Source: Acidimicrobiaceae bacterium (GTDB lineage: Bacteria > Actinomycetota > Acidimicrobiia > Acidimicrobiales > Ilumatobacteraceae). From it: 32,379 bases of DNA. This document shows positions 14,754 to 24,428 of the stretch, one piece after another; the stretch's first letter is position 1, and every line of letters begins with the position of its first letter. The notes beneath the pieces are model-generated. The model was not told the origin of the DNA. It worked only from the letters and a program-made list of their open reading frames with translations, and did no database searches. Both the position numbers and the translations under genes were made by a program. The stretch covers positions 1-32,379 of the forward strand of contig CANIHL010000013.1 of assembly GCA_947467375.1 (NCBI GenBank), in the 5' to 3' direction.

Positions 14754-15336
14754 CTGCGTCTTCACGCTCTCTGTCATTGATGACGTAAGCAAATCGCGCC
14801 AACCCAGAAATCATGACGTCAAACAAGTCCTGCAACGTGCGTGCGGTCATTTCAGATCCAACTTCACCGCGGGCAACTGCGTTTTCACAGAGTTGTTGGA
14901 AAAACACTGCCCAATCTTTACGTAGTGGGCGAATCGCATCAGAGAGTTCTGGATGGCGACGCGCTTCCGCAGAAACTCCAACAACAAACCCAATAAGCGA
15001 AGCGTCGTTTTTACTTACCTCTGTCAGCGCATCAATGATTGCTGCAAACTTATCGACCAAGGAATCACACGGTGCTGCTGCTGCAACCACCGCTTCAGTC
15101 ACCATGTTTTGCACTTGCTCAAATGCAGCCACATACATGTCAAGCTTTGAAGGAAAGTAGTGATAAATCGCGCCGGTCGTTATGCCAGCTGCAGCGGCAA
15201 CAGTGCGATTAGTTGTTGCGTCGTAACCAATGGTGGCAAACGATGCACGTGCTTCGTGAATGAGGCGCTCGCGTGTTTCTCCAGCATCAGTCGAGCACGG
15301 ACGGCCCAGCTTTTTTGTTGGTGCAAGAAGCTTCAT
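14710..15336 (-). CDS. TetR-family transcription regulator
   Basis: 208 residues. An N-terminal DNA-binding domain begins after a basic leader (KKLGRPCSTDAGETRERLI). The helix-turn-helix lies in TTNRTVAAAAGITTGAIYHYFPSK, about 41-64, a classic TetR signature. The C-terminal ligand domain is helical, ending in DLFDVMISGLARFAYVI. The effector is unknown. TAGCCT (15343-15348, reverse) sits six bases before the ATG, giving a leaderless mRNA. No clear palindromic operator was seen near its own promoter. It overlaps the 3' end of the RarD-like gene. The upstream alpha/beta hydrolase on the same strand ends 28 bases before its start and may be co-transcribed or controlled by it. Confidence 0.92.
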   Translation of the reverse strand: MKLLAPTKKLGRPCSTDAGETRERLIHEARASFATIGYDATTNRTVAAAAGITTGAIYHYFPSKLDMYVAAFEQVQNMVTEAVVAAAAPCDSLVDKFAAIIDALTEVSKNDASLIGFVVGVSAEARRHPELSDAIRPLRKDWAVFFQQLCENAVARGEVGSEMTARTLQDLFDVMISGLARFAYVINDREREDAVIDGLKRFVAAAVS

Positions 15337-15364
15337 AAAATCAGGCTAATTCGGGGTGTGCTAA

Positions 15365-16267
15365 CTAAGCGAAGCGGCGGAGCAGGTTCGCTAGCTCCAC
15401 CGGACGATCGCCCTGCACGCTATGGCCAGCCCCGTCAACCACTACTACCTCTGCCTGAAGGCAACGCTTTTGCAGTTCTGCAATGTCCTCGTCGTCAACC
15501 ACAGGAGACACTCCTCCACGAACCATGAGCAACGGCTTGCTCCAAGAACTGATCATGTCCCACATTGGCGATCGCGGAGCTTCGTGGCCAGGAGCAGAAC
15601 CTGCGGTTTCAGTCTGTCCGCGACGGTCGTAACGCCATTGCCACGAACCATCTTCTATCTGTTTGGCATTGTGCAAAATTCCACGACGCAAACTGGATTC
15701 GCTACGCGTTGGATTGTGTTCTTTGGTTCGAGCAAATAATTCATCAAAACTTGCAAAACTTTGTGGACCATTAATGAAATCGAGTACAGCTTTTGCCTTC
15801 TTGCTCGTTACTCCCGGCGTGATGTCAACGAGCACCAGATGCGGAACGAGTTCTGGGCGTGCGTTTGCAAGTGCAAGACATGTCAATCCGCCAAGCGACA
15901 TGCCAACGATGGCTTCAACATGTGTGGCGTGCGCATCAATCACTTGCGCAATGTCTTGCGCCATACCTTGCGGGCTGTACGTTGCGTCTTCTCGCCATGA
16001 CGAATGTCCGTGGCCTGGCAAATCGACTGCGATCAATGGAACGTTTAACGCCAACGCAACGGTGTCCCATGTGTGCGCGTTTTGGCCACTGCCGTGCACC
16101 AACACCAAACGCGGTTCTCCCGTTCCCCATTTCAACGCACTGAGCACTCGGCCATCGCTCAACGTGGTGTTCACACGAGCAACTGTCGGCATCGGCGACA
16201 CGGTCAATGCGTATTCAGCAATGTTTTCGCTGAACAATGAAAACTCGTCGTAAGGAATGCGCTCCAT
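15365..16267 (-). CDS. Alpha/beta-fold hydrolase with serine nucleophile
   Basis: 300 residues. The oxyanion loop VLVHGSGQNAHTW (55-67), the nucleophile elbow VGMSLGG with Ser124, a probable acid Asp148 in VLVDITPG and His282 in GAGHSVQGDRP form a complete Ser-Asp-His set. The placement of the acid after strand six, rather than seven, occurs in several lactone- and ester-cleaving subfamilies. No signal peptide is visible, so it is probably cytoplasmic. The substrate is not predictable. TAAGGT (16275-16280, reverse) is exactly 7 bases before the ATG. It lies between the L,D-transpeptidase gene upstream and the TetR gene downstream on the same strand. Confidence 0.88.
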   Translation of the reverse strand: MERIPYDEFSLFSENIAEYALTVSPMPTVARVNTTLSDGRVLSALKWGTGEPRLVLVHGSGQNAHTWDTVALALNVPLIAVDLPGHGHSSWREDATYSPQGMAQDIAQVIDAHATHVEAIVGMSLGGLTCLALANARPELVPHLVLVDITPGVTSKKAKAVLDFINGPQSFASFDELFARTKEHNPTRSESSLRRGILHNAKQIEDGSWQWRYDRRGQTETAGSAPGHEAPRSPMWDMISSWSKPLLMVRGGVSPVVDDEDIAELQKRCLQAEVVVVDGAGHSVQGDRPVELANLLRRFA

Positions 16268-16290
16268 CTGTTGAACCTTATTCCAATTAA

Positions 16291-17328
16291 CTATGGAACG
16301 ACAGTGGTCGTGGCGCCTGGCTTTGGCGCGAGAGTCGACGAGGTCGTTGTGGTGTAGTTCGGGTCTGGTTTATCAAATGGCGGAACTGGTGATCCGTATT
16401 CTTCTGGCTCTTTAATGCCATCAAAGACATACACACGATCGCCGTAGGCAACGAGTGCCGGAAAGTAACGAGCAACGGACATCGGAATACGCACACAACC
16501 GTGCGACGCTGGTTTTAGTGGAACAAGAATTGCTCCGTGGATGGCCACGTTGTAATTGAAATACACGGGGTTGTACATACTTCCCAATTTTGATTCGCGC
16601 ATTCCCGTATGTCGGTTGTAAAAGTAGAAAATCCCTGGCGGTGTTATTGCCTCACCGCAAATTCCTTCTTTGATTTGCTGCGCGGTGTTGTTTCCATCCT
16701 GGCCTGGGTCAATAGTTACTTCCTCACACCATTTTTCATTTGAGCCAGAAGAGATATGCGTAATTAATTGCGGTTCGCCTGCTTTAAACACCACCAGCAC
16801 TTGCTCGGGTAGGTAAATCTCCACATGGCTTGGTGAATCGGCCTGTCGACGAGGAGCCACTGGGGCCGCAGTCTCCATAATCGCCCAGGTAGATGGAGTC
16901 ACTTCATCGGTTGCACGCTCGCGCGGCGTTTGCATAATCAGTTTCTGGAATGCCCACACCGCTTGCACGGTGTTTTGGCCATACACGCCGTCTTGCGGGC
17001 CCGGATCAAAATGCATCGCAGATAGGCGTTGCTGCAAGCGCAATACGTCGTCACCCTTCATGCCTGGCTTAATAGTGCGCGTAAGCGGAACAGTGACAAC
17101 AGGAACCGTTGATTGCTCAATTGTGGAATCAGAACTTCCCGATGCCCCATTGCTGTTTCTGTCATTAGCAAACATGCCAACGGCCACCACGGTGATCAAT
17201 ACTGCAAATGCGGCGAGTGCTGGCCTCCAGCGCTCGTATGCGCTGTGTGCAGGATGAATATTGTCACCTACGAAGTCTTCGTCATATTCGAAGTCTTGGT
17301 CGTAAAAGTTATCGGAGTCGTCGCTCAT
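16291..17328 (-). CDS. Membrane-anchored L,D-transpeptidase (YkuD) with peptidoglycan-binding domain
   Basis: 345 residues from the ATG at 17328, which overlaps the glycosyltransferase stop as ATGA. An acidic cytoplasmic N-terminus (DDSDNFYDQDFEYDEDF) is followed by one membrane segment (about 34-55), a PG_binding_1 domain (about 86-130: GMKGDDVLRLQQRL, DGVYGQNTVQAVWAFQ) and a YkuD domain with HGAILVPLKPASHGCVRI, where Cys278 is the nucleophile with His264, His276 and Arg280. The tail is rich in Thr, Ser and Pro. These enzymes make 3-3 cross-links between peptide stems outside the membrane. Coupling to a polyprenol-phosphate-type glycosyltransferase suggests a cell-envelope unit. Confidence 0.92.
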   Translation of the reverse strand: MSDDSDNFYDQDFEYDEDFVGDNIHPAHSAYERWRPALAAFAVLITVVAVGMFANDRNSNGASGSSDSTIEQSTVPVVTVPLTRTIKPGMKGDDVLRLQQRLSAMHFDPGPQDGVYGQNTVQAVWAFQKLIMQTPRERATDEVTPSTWAIMETAAPVAPRRQADSPSHVEIYLPEQVLVVFKAGEPQLITHISSGSNEKWCEEVTIDPGQDGNNTAQQIKEGICGEAITPPGIFYFYNRHTGMRESKLGSMYNPVYFNYNVAIHGAILVPLKPASHGCVRIPMSVARYFPALVAYGDRVYVFDGIKEPEEYGSPVPPFDKPDPNYTTTTSSTLAPKPGATTTVVP

Positions 17329-18071
17329 GACTTTTTCGGTGAGAGTGCATTGAGTTTTGCGCGCAAGGACCACGCTTCTTTCAAAATTTTCACGATGACC
17401 GATGGTGAACTCAGCGTTGAGACACCACGTGTGCGCGGGAAATAGTCAACACCAAACTGCACCACACTCATTCCCAACTTGCGCGCACTAACCATCAGTT
17501 CGGCATCGATAAATGAACCTTCGCTCGTGAGCTCAATAGTGTTCAGAACATTTCTGCGAACCAATTTGAATGCGAAGTTCACATCGCGGAATCGACAACC
17601 GAACAACGCTCGGACCAAGAGGTTATAGAGGAACGAATACACCACGCGCACGAAGCCTTCGTCTGTGCGATCAAACCGATAGGCGGCAACGATGTCAGCT
17701 TCGTATTGATGCATGAGTCGTAACGCTTTATGCACTTCGCGGAAATCAAACGGCAAATCGGCGTCTGTGTACAACACGACATCGCCCGTTGCGGCAGCAA
17801 AACCAGACTTGATCGATCCACCAAGTTTGCGATTTACAGGATGATGCACCACTTTGATCCGTGAATTTGCAGCGGCAGCGGCATCGGCCAATTGCGGCGT
17901 TGCATCGGTTGATGCATCGTTCACGATGATCATCTCGTAGTCCTGCACCGTGCCTTCGGCAATCAATTCATCACCAAGTTCAATCGCTGCGTTCAGCGCG
18001 CGCTGGAGATATTCCTCTTCGTTCCACATGGGGAAAAACACCGAAAAACGAGTGAAAGATGGTCGGGACAT
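17325..18071 (-). CDS. Glycosyltransferase family 2, dolichol/polyprenol-phosphate-sugar synthase type
   Basis: 248 residues. FPMWNEEEYL (13-22) and IIVNDASTDATP give the GT2 nucleotide-sugar site, YTDADLPFDFREV is the DXD metal motif, and YSFLYNLLVRALFGCRFRDVNFAFKLVRR matches the acceptor region of DPM1/polyprenyl-phosphate sugar synthases. EGSFIDAELMVSARKLG is the conserved catalytic-acidic segment. No transmembrane domain is present, so it belongs to the soluble or monotopic subgroup. It probably loads a sugar onto a polyprenol phosphate for envelope glycan assembly. TAGCCT (18080-18085, reverse) lies 8 bases before the ATG. Its stop overlaps the L,D-transpeptidase start by four bases, so the two are an operon. 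Confidence 0.9.
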   Translation of the reverse strand: MSRPSFTRFSVFFPMWNEEEYLQRALNAAIELGDELIAEGTVQDYEMIIVNDASTDATPQLADAAAAANSRIKVVHHPVNRKLGGSIKSGFAAATGDVVLYTDADLPFDFREVHKALRLMHQYEADIVAAYRFDRTDEGFVRVVYSFLYNLLVRALFGCRFRDVNFAFKLVRRNVLNTIELTSEGSFIDAELMVSARKLGMSVVQFGVDYFPRTRGVSTLSSPSVIVKILKEAWSLRAKLNALSPKKS

Positions 18072-18117
18072 GCGCCATCAGGCTAACTGGAGTGGTTTGG
18101 GTTGTACTGTTCAGGAT
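18072..18117. promoter_or_regulatory. Back-to-back leaderless promoters (glycosyltransferase and small membrane protein)
   Basis: TAGCCT (18080-18085, reverse) is 8 bases before the glycosyltransferase ATG. TACTGT (18105-18110, forward) is exactly 7 bases before the GTG at 18118. This fixes the start of the small membrane protein well inside the longer forward frame that begins at 17950. Confidence 0.5.
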
Positions 18118-19865
<1,748 letters not shown>

Positions 19866-19871
19866 TTGGCG

Positions 19872-21017
19872 TTAGCCGTTAACGAGTTCGCGCACAATTG
19901 CGGCAACGAGTGCTGCACGCTCACCCATTTTTGACACCTTGATGTATTCGGTGTCTGCATGCGCGCCACCGCCACATGCTCCAAGGCCATCGAGTGTTGG
20001 AACGCCAATTGCGGCGGTGAAGTTTCCGTCTGACCCGCCACCAACAGCAATGCCCTGCAAATCGTGAATGCCCACTTCAGGTGCAACACGCTTTGCAATT
20101 TCGTACAGAGCTGTTGCTGCAGACTCGTGCATCGGCGGACGATTGATTGATCCGCTCACCTTCAACGTCGCGCCAGTAACCGTTGGCTTGAGCGCCGCGA
20201 ATGCTTGTTCAACGCGCTGCTTTTCCGCAGGAAGATTGATGCGTGTGTCAACCGTGATTTGCGCATTTGCAGGCACCACGTTTTCAGTTGTTCCAGCAGT
20301 TGCAACTGTTGGTGTCACCGTCGTTCCAACTTCTGGTTTTGCAATTGCAGCAATGGCCTGCACCTGCGCTGCAAGCTCCATGAGCGCATTGATTCCTTTT
20401 TCTGGCTCCAAGCCAGCGTGGCTCGCGCGACCAACGATGTCGACGGTGAATGTGCCCACGCCTTTGCGCGCGATCTTCAACGCATCGTCGTTTCCACTTG
20501 GCTCAAGGACCAAAACATTTCCTGTAGCCAGTGCACGCGTCTCAATCAATTCACGCGAGGTGTATGAGCCAATTTCTTCATCTGATGAAATCAAGATTTC
20601 AACTTGCTCACACTCGCGAATTTCGCTCATTCCATAAATGGCCTGAATAATTCCGGCCTTCATGTCAAAAATTCCAGGCCCGCGAGCAACGTCGCCTTCA
20701 ACGCTAAAACCGCGCTTCGCAACTGTTCCCTTCGGGAAGACGGTGTCGTGATGACCAACGAACAACACCTTGGTGTTGTCACCACCCTTCCAATACACGT
20801 GTGGGCCTTTTGCACCAGGAACAATTTCTGGTGCTTTGCCCAACACTTGCGTCATTACGCCAGCAAGAAACTCGGCACTGCGCTGCAAATCGTTTAGCTC
20901 ATTCGATGGCGACTCAAGATCAACGAACTGTTGCACGTGAGCGAGCATTTGTGCAGTCCGAGCGTCGAGCGCAGAGCGCAACTGGGCATTCGTCGGCGTC
21001 CCTGTTGGCAATGGCAT
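19872..21017 (-). CDS. M20-family metallopeptidase (carboxypeptidase G2 / glutamate carboxypeptidase type)
   Basis: 381 residues. The di-zinc ligands are visible: His89 and Asp91 in GHHDTVFPKG, bridging Asp118 in GPGIFDMKAG, catalytic Glu147 and ligand Glu148 in SDEEIGS, Glu172 in LEPSG, and His353 in GGGAHADTEYI near the end. The dimerisation lid domain (about 190-300) begins GRASHAGLEPEKG. No signal peptide is present, so it is cytoplasmic. Members cleave C-terminal glutamate or related amides, but the substrate is unknown here. A CAGACT hexamer lies six bases before the ATG, one mismatch from the local leaderless -10. It ends six bases from the convergent argG. Confidence 0.92.
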   Translation of the reverse strand: MPLPTGTPTNAQLRSALDARTAQMLAHVQQFVDLESPSNELNDLQRSAEFLAGVMTQVLGKAPEIVPGAKGPHVYWKGGDNTKVLFVGHHDTVFPKGTVAKRGFSVEGDVARGPGIFDMKAGIIQAIYGMSEIRECEQVEILISSDEEIGSYTSRELIETRALATGNVLVLEPSGNDDALKIARKGVGTFTVDIVGRASHAGLEPEKGINALMELAAQVQAIAAIAKPEVGTTVTPTVATAGTTENVVPANAQITVDTRINLPAEKQRVEQAFAALKPTVTGATLKVSGSINRPPMHESAATALYEIAKRVAPEVGIHDLQGIAVGGGSDGNFTAAIGVPTLDGLGACGGGAHADTEYIKVSKMGERAALVAAIVRELVNG

Positions 21018-21071
21018 CTCTCTAGTCTGCCCGACACTCAGCCCTAACGAGATGTTGATTATCGATACTTG

Positions 21072-21156
21072 TGCCCGGGATGAGACTCGAACTCATACGG
21101 CTATTTCTAGCCAGGGGGGTTTAAGCCCCCCGCGTCTACCATTCCGCCACCTGGGC
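21072..21156 (-). tRNA. tRNA-Leu (anticodon UAA)
   Basis: 85 bases including the discriminator A, with CCA not encoded. The reverse strand folds into an acceptor stem GCCCAGG/CCCGGGC, a D-arm with GGCGGAATGGTAGACGC, an anticodon stem of five G-C pairs around loop CTTAAAC (anticodon TAA), a long variable arm GGCTA-GAAA-TAGCC typical of class II tRNA-Leu, and a T-arm ATGAG-TTCGAGT-CTCAT. It should read UUA and probably UUG. One acceptor-stem position (5:68) is an A-C mismatch. A TAACCT box (21167-21172, reverse) ten bases upstream is a plausible -10. Confidence 0.95.
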
Positions 21157-21166
21157 TTGGGTGTGT

Positions 21167-21172
21167 AGGTTA
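21167..21172 (-). promoter_or_regulatory. Possible -10 box of tRNA-Leu
   Basis: TAACCT on the reverse strand, 10 bases before the mature tRNA 5' end and downstream of the acyltransferase stop codon at 21200. It would give a very short 5' leader. No -35 consensus is evident. Confidence 0.35.
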
Positions 21173-21199
21173 GGCGCGATTCAGCGGAGTTGTGCTTTC

Positions 21200-23071
21200 T
21201 TAGTTGCCAAGAATCTGATTGACCATCTCAATCAGGCTTGGCTCTAGCAAACGAACTCCAACCATGGATAAGTGATTGTTATCCAAATACAACGCTTTTC
21301 CGTCCTTCTCTACAAAACATTCAGTGGTATCGCACAGCACCGGGAATGGATCGTACAAAAATACATCAGCAGCTGTATCAGACTTCCAATCTTGCGTAAT
21401 TGGATTTGCCACTTCGTCTTGTTGTTGACGCGATAATGGAATGAGAACAGGTTTACGAATTCGTCTCGGCGATACATAATCCGCGTAAAACGGGTTATCA
21501 AGAACAATTAAATGATTTGCATTCCGAAGAGTCGAAAAACGTGAAAATGTTTCGGCGATATCTTTTCGATATGACCGCTCTGTTACTCCATTGTTTGTCT
21601 TGTAGGAGTTCACGATCAAATCGAAATTTCCACCAGGAAAACTATTGTCCATGATTCGTGAATAGTTTTCATCTCGGCAGATCATCACACAAGTTGTCAA
21701 TTGGAAACCATGTTTCTTTGCATAGTCAACAAATACCGGAATGATTTGATACGTGTGAGAATCACCAAACAACAAAATCTTTATGTCAGAAGACTCTGGA
21801 CCAATTACGCACAATTCATTCCAGAAATCGCAGTCATGCAACACTGTGCTTGGAAAGACATTTCCATAATCTTCACGAGCTCTTAAAGTTGAAACTTCGA
21901 GACCCCACAGAACTGTCACTGGAACGACGACCAGGGCTGCAGCAAGAAGCATCTTCTTTTTGAACTGAAGTTTCCTTGCTCCCCGAAACGGTATTTCCAC
22001 AAAACGATACGACAGAAATGCTGGCACAACCGACAGGAGCACCAACGCACTTTTGCGCTTCGCGTTAGCCGGATGAAAAACATCCTCAGCAACTGCAACT
22101 GCAATCCAATGCCACAAATAAATTGAATATGAACTGTTTCCAATTGCTTGAAACATCCGGTTACCAAAAATTGACTGCTTATTTAACGCCGACTGAGGTA
22201 GTGAATAGATAAATGCAGCAGTTGCAAATGCCGTCACAGAACTAACAACAAATTGAGACCACCCAAAAGCCGGGTGCGCAACGAGTACGAATACAAGAGT
22301 TCCAATTGATAGCGATACCAAAACGGAAAACTTCCTATGCACCTGGATATTTCCGCGCAACTCGCGTTGAGATATGACAACGGCAACAAGTAGCCCTAAC
22401 AAGAATTCCCACGCTCTTGTCACTGTTGAATAGAAAACAAAAACCGATCTGAATTCCGTGGAAAACCAACCCAAGTAACCGCTATAAATAGCAAGTGCGG
22501 AAGCAAGTGAGGCAACTCCGAGTGCGGCAAACCCTCTCTTCCACACCAGAACTCGGTCACCAAAAACTTTTTTACGCCCCAATACGGCCAGTACTGCAAT
22601 AAAAATTGGAAGTGTCAGATAAAACTGCTCTTCAAGCCCAAGTGACCATGTATGCAAGAAAAATGTTGAGTTTGCATCTTGCAAGAAATAGTCCATCTTG
22701 TGGAACATGAAGAAGAAATTGCCGTAGCTAAATAATGCGGCACGTGCCTGCTGAATGAAAAAGTCTTGCGAGCGGTCGAATGCAAGCACAACGTATGCAT
22801 ACACAGAGGCACCCACAACCATGAATGCGAGTGGAGGGTATATTCGGAAGAATCTGCGCTCAAAGAACCTGCGGAGCGAGACCTTTCCCGAAGAAGTTTG
22901 CTCATTTGCCATTGTCAGACCAATGACGAAACCAGACACCACAAAGAACATGTCGACGCCAACGAAACCGCCGCTGAACATTCCAATGCCCAAATGACTC
23001 AGCACCACCAAAGTGACGGCAACTGCGCGCAGGAATTGAATTTCTTTGCGGATGCGATGCCCTGAAGTCAC
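21200..23071 (-). CDS. OafA-type membrane acyltransferase with C-terminal SGNH domain
   Basis: 623 residues with a GTG start. The N-terminal acyltransferase-3 domain (about 5-370, roughly ten membrane segments) has EIQFLRAVAV with Arg15, catalytic His26 in VLSHLG, GGFVGVDMFFVVSGFVI, FERRFFRIYPP and TWSLGLEEQFY. The C-terminal extracytoplasmic SGNH domain carries FGDSH (Ser438) and DNNH (Asp597, His600). AT3-SGNH proteins transfer acetyl groups onto surface glycans such as O-antigen, peptidoglycan or exopolysaccharide. The C-terminal half is distinctly AT-richer than the flanking genes, a sign of possible transfer. TACGCT (23078-23083, reverse) is six bases before the GTG. No other glycan genes are adjacent. 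Confidence 0.93.
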   Translation of the reverse strand: MTSGHRIRKEIQFLRAVAVTLVVLSHLGIGMFSGGFVGVDMFFVVSGFVIGLTMANEQTSSGKVSLRRFFERRFFRIYPPLAFMVVGASVYAYVVLAFDRSQDFFIQQARAALFSYGNFFFMFHKMDYFLQDANSTFFLHTWSLGLEEQFYLTLPIFIAVLAVLGRKKVFGDRVLVWKRGFAALGVASLASALAIYSGYLGWFSTEFRSVFVFYSTVTRAWEFLLGLLVAVVISQRELRGNIQVHRKFSVLVSLSIGTLVFVLVAHPAFGWSQFVVSSVTAFATAAFIYSLPQSALNKQSIFGNRMFQAIGNSSYSIYLWHWIAVAVAEDVFHPANAKRKSALVLLSVVPAFLSYRFVEIPFRGARKLQFKKKMLLAAALVVVPVTVLWGLEVSTLRAREDYGNVFPSTVLHDCDFWNELCVIGPESSDIKILLFGDSHTYQIIPVFVDYAKKHGFQLTTCVMICRDENYSRIMDNSFPGGNFDLIVNSYKTNNGVTERSYRKDIAETFSRFSTLRNANHLIVLDNPFYADYVSPRRIRKPVLIPLSRQQQDEVANPITQDWKSDTAADVFLYDPFPVLCDTTECFVEKDGKALYLDNNHLSMVGVRLLEPSLIEMVNQILGN

Positions 23072-23096
23072 CGCTCCAGCGTAGTTGAGCGTTTAG

Positions 23097-23450
23097 TTAC
23101 GCAACGCGCGGCTGAACAGCCGGAACATGCACGTCTACCTCTTGTGTTGCAACATATCCATGAATGGAAAGTATGGACCACAACGCAGTGCGCACATGGT
23201 CTGAATCTGGTGCATTGAGTTGATTGACCACCACCACACCTTCGATCATGTCGCCAAGAATGGCAACGAACGGACGATCGCGAAGTGCAACTGCCACCAC
23301 TCCACCGCCCTCACGGCGACGCACCGTGCGATTCACGCCAATGACCCGAGGTGGGCTGCGAAAACTTGGCGCAAGCAACCCAAACCGTTGAGTTTCACCA
23401 GCAATTAAGCGCGCAACTGCGGCAAATTGCATGGTGGTCGAGGTGCTCAT
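23097..23450 (-). CDS. Unknown 117-residue protein, divergent from the Fe-S nuclease gene
   Basis: 117 residues from the ATG at 23450. A longer frame to 23519 would overlap the divergent gene. I do not recognise a named family, though similar sequences seem to occur in Acidimicrobiia. Visible features are a helical start (MQFAAVARLIAGETQRFGLLAP), the segment FRSPPRVIGVNRTVRRREGGG, and a beta-rich part VVAVALRDRPFVAILGDMIEGVVVVNQL, followed by a helix (DHVRTALWSILSIHGYV). It is soluble with no membrane segment. A CATGCT hexamer lies six bases before the ATG, one mismatch from the local -10 pattern. Divergence from a RecB-like nuclease gene hints at a linked DNA-related role but does not show it. 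Confidence 0.65.
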   Translation of the reverse strand: MSTSTTMQFAAVARLIAGETQRFGLLAPSFRSPPRVIGVNRTVRRREGGGVVAVALRDRPFVAILGDMIEGVVVVNQLNAPDSDHVRTALWSILSIHGYVATQEVDVHVPAVQPRVA

Positions 23451-23489
23451 GGCCACAGCATGACACACCCATGTGACAGAGTGACCGTG

Positions 23490-24428
23490 ATGTCTGATAC
23501 CGAACTCAATGCAATGCAACTGGCTGTTCTTGAAGCTTTAGGCAAAGAACCCGACTGGGTTCCCATCCCTCGAGAAGTCATCGAAGGCATTCGCACGGAG
23601 TTGCACGACGGACTTGCCGACATTGCCCCAAGTCTTACTCCTGAAAACGCATTATGGGTCAGCAAGCACAAGCTCACCACTGTGCACGGATGCGAAGCCA
23701 ACCACCTCGCAGGTCTCACAGGTTTTGAATGGACGCTTGGCAATGTGAAGGGCACTATTTTGCACAAGGCGGTTGAACTTGGGTTGAATTGGCGCAGTGT
23801 CATCGTTCCCGCCGATGTGGTGGATGAAGCTCTTTCTCAACTCGCCGACGACGAACGCCAAAGTGCAGGGCCGTTCATTGACAACTTGCCTGCTGGGGAC
23901 CGCGCGCAATTACGCAGTTCTGCAATCGATTTGTATACCAAATTTGACGAGTGCTTTCCCCCATTGAAGGCAACATGGCGCCCGGTGCTTGAAAGCTCAG
24001 CGCGTTATGAAATGTTTGAGCAGCGCATCAACCTCAGCACTCGTGCAGACCTCACGCTTGGCGCTGTTGGTTCCAAAGTCATCATCGACTTAAAGTCCGG
24101 ACGTGTTCAGCCCAACCATCGAGAAGAACTCCGCTTTTATGCCTTGGTCGAAGCCATGCGCACTGGTGCTGCGCCACGACGTTTAGCCAGTTACTCACTC
24201 GTTACCGCACGTGCCGATGTTGAAGACGTAACCGAAGGAGTGCTGCAAGCAGCAGTCCGCAAAACTGTTGACGGCATTCGCAAAATGGTTGAGTTGCAAC
24301 GCGATGGACGCGAACCAGTCATTCGCAGTGGGTTTTTCTGTTCGTGGTGCCCACTGCTTGAATCATGCACCGAAGGAACAAAATTCATCGCGCGTCGTGA
24401 CGACCCCGACGCAACTGACGACTTTTAA
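23490..24428 (+). CDS. PD-(D/E)XK nuclease with 4Fe-4S cluster (RecB/Cas4/AddB-like)
   Basis: 312 residues from the ATG at 23490. GTG codons at 23481 and 23487 are alternatives. The nuclease core shows His92 in GTILHKAVE, Asp187 in STRADLTLG, Asp200 and Lys202 in VIIDLKSG, and Tyr217 in ELRFYALVE. Four cysteines, Cys68 in VHGCEANHL and Cys284, Cys287 and Cys293 in FCSWCPLLESC, have the one-plus-three layout of the iron-sulfur staple in Cas4, AddB and AdnB nucleases. There is no helicase domain. No CRISPR array, Cas1 or Cas2 is nearby, so a CRISPR role is not supported. Involvement in end processing or repair is an inference. No -10 at leaderless distance was found. Confidence 0.88.
   Translation: MSDTELNAMQLAVLEALGKEPDWVPIPREVIEGIRTELHDGLADIAPSLTPENALWVSKHKLTTVHGCEANHLAGLTGFEWTLGNVKGTILHKAVELGLNWRSVIVPADVVDEALSQLADDERQSAGPFIDNLPAGDRAQLRSSAIDLYTKFDECFPPLKATWRPVLESSARYEMFEQRINLSTRADLTLGAVGSKVIIDLKSGRVQPNHREELRFYALVEAMRTGAAPRRLASYSLVTARADVEDVTEGVLQAAVRKTVDGIRKMVELQRDGREPVIRSGFFCSWCPLLESCTEGTKFIARRDDPDATDDF

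Noticed and set aside
17950-18117. N-terminal extension of the small membrane protein
   Set aside because: It is antisense to the glycosyltransferase start. The GTG at 18118 has a -10 exactly 7 bases upstream.
21040-21071. Attachment site at the tRNA-Leu 3' end
   Set aside because: No integrase gene and no repeat of the tRNA 3' end were found in the window. The AT-rich gene lies on the 5' side.
23490-24428. Cas4 of a CRISPR system
   Set aside because: No repeats, cas1 or cas2 are nearby. The protein is longer than Cas4 and the same Fe-S layout occurs in repair nucleases.
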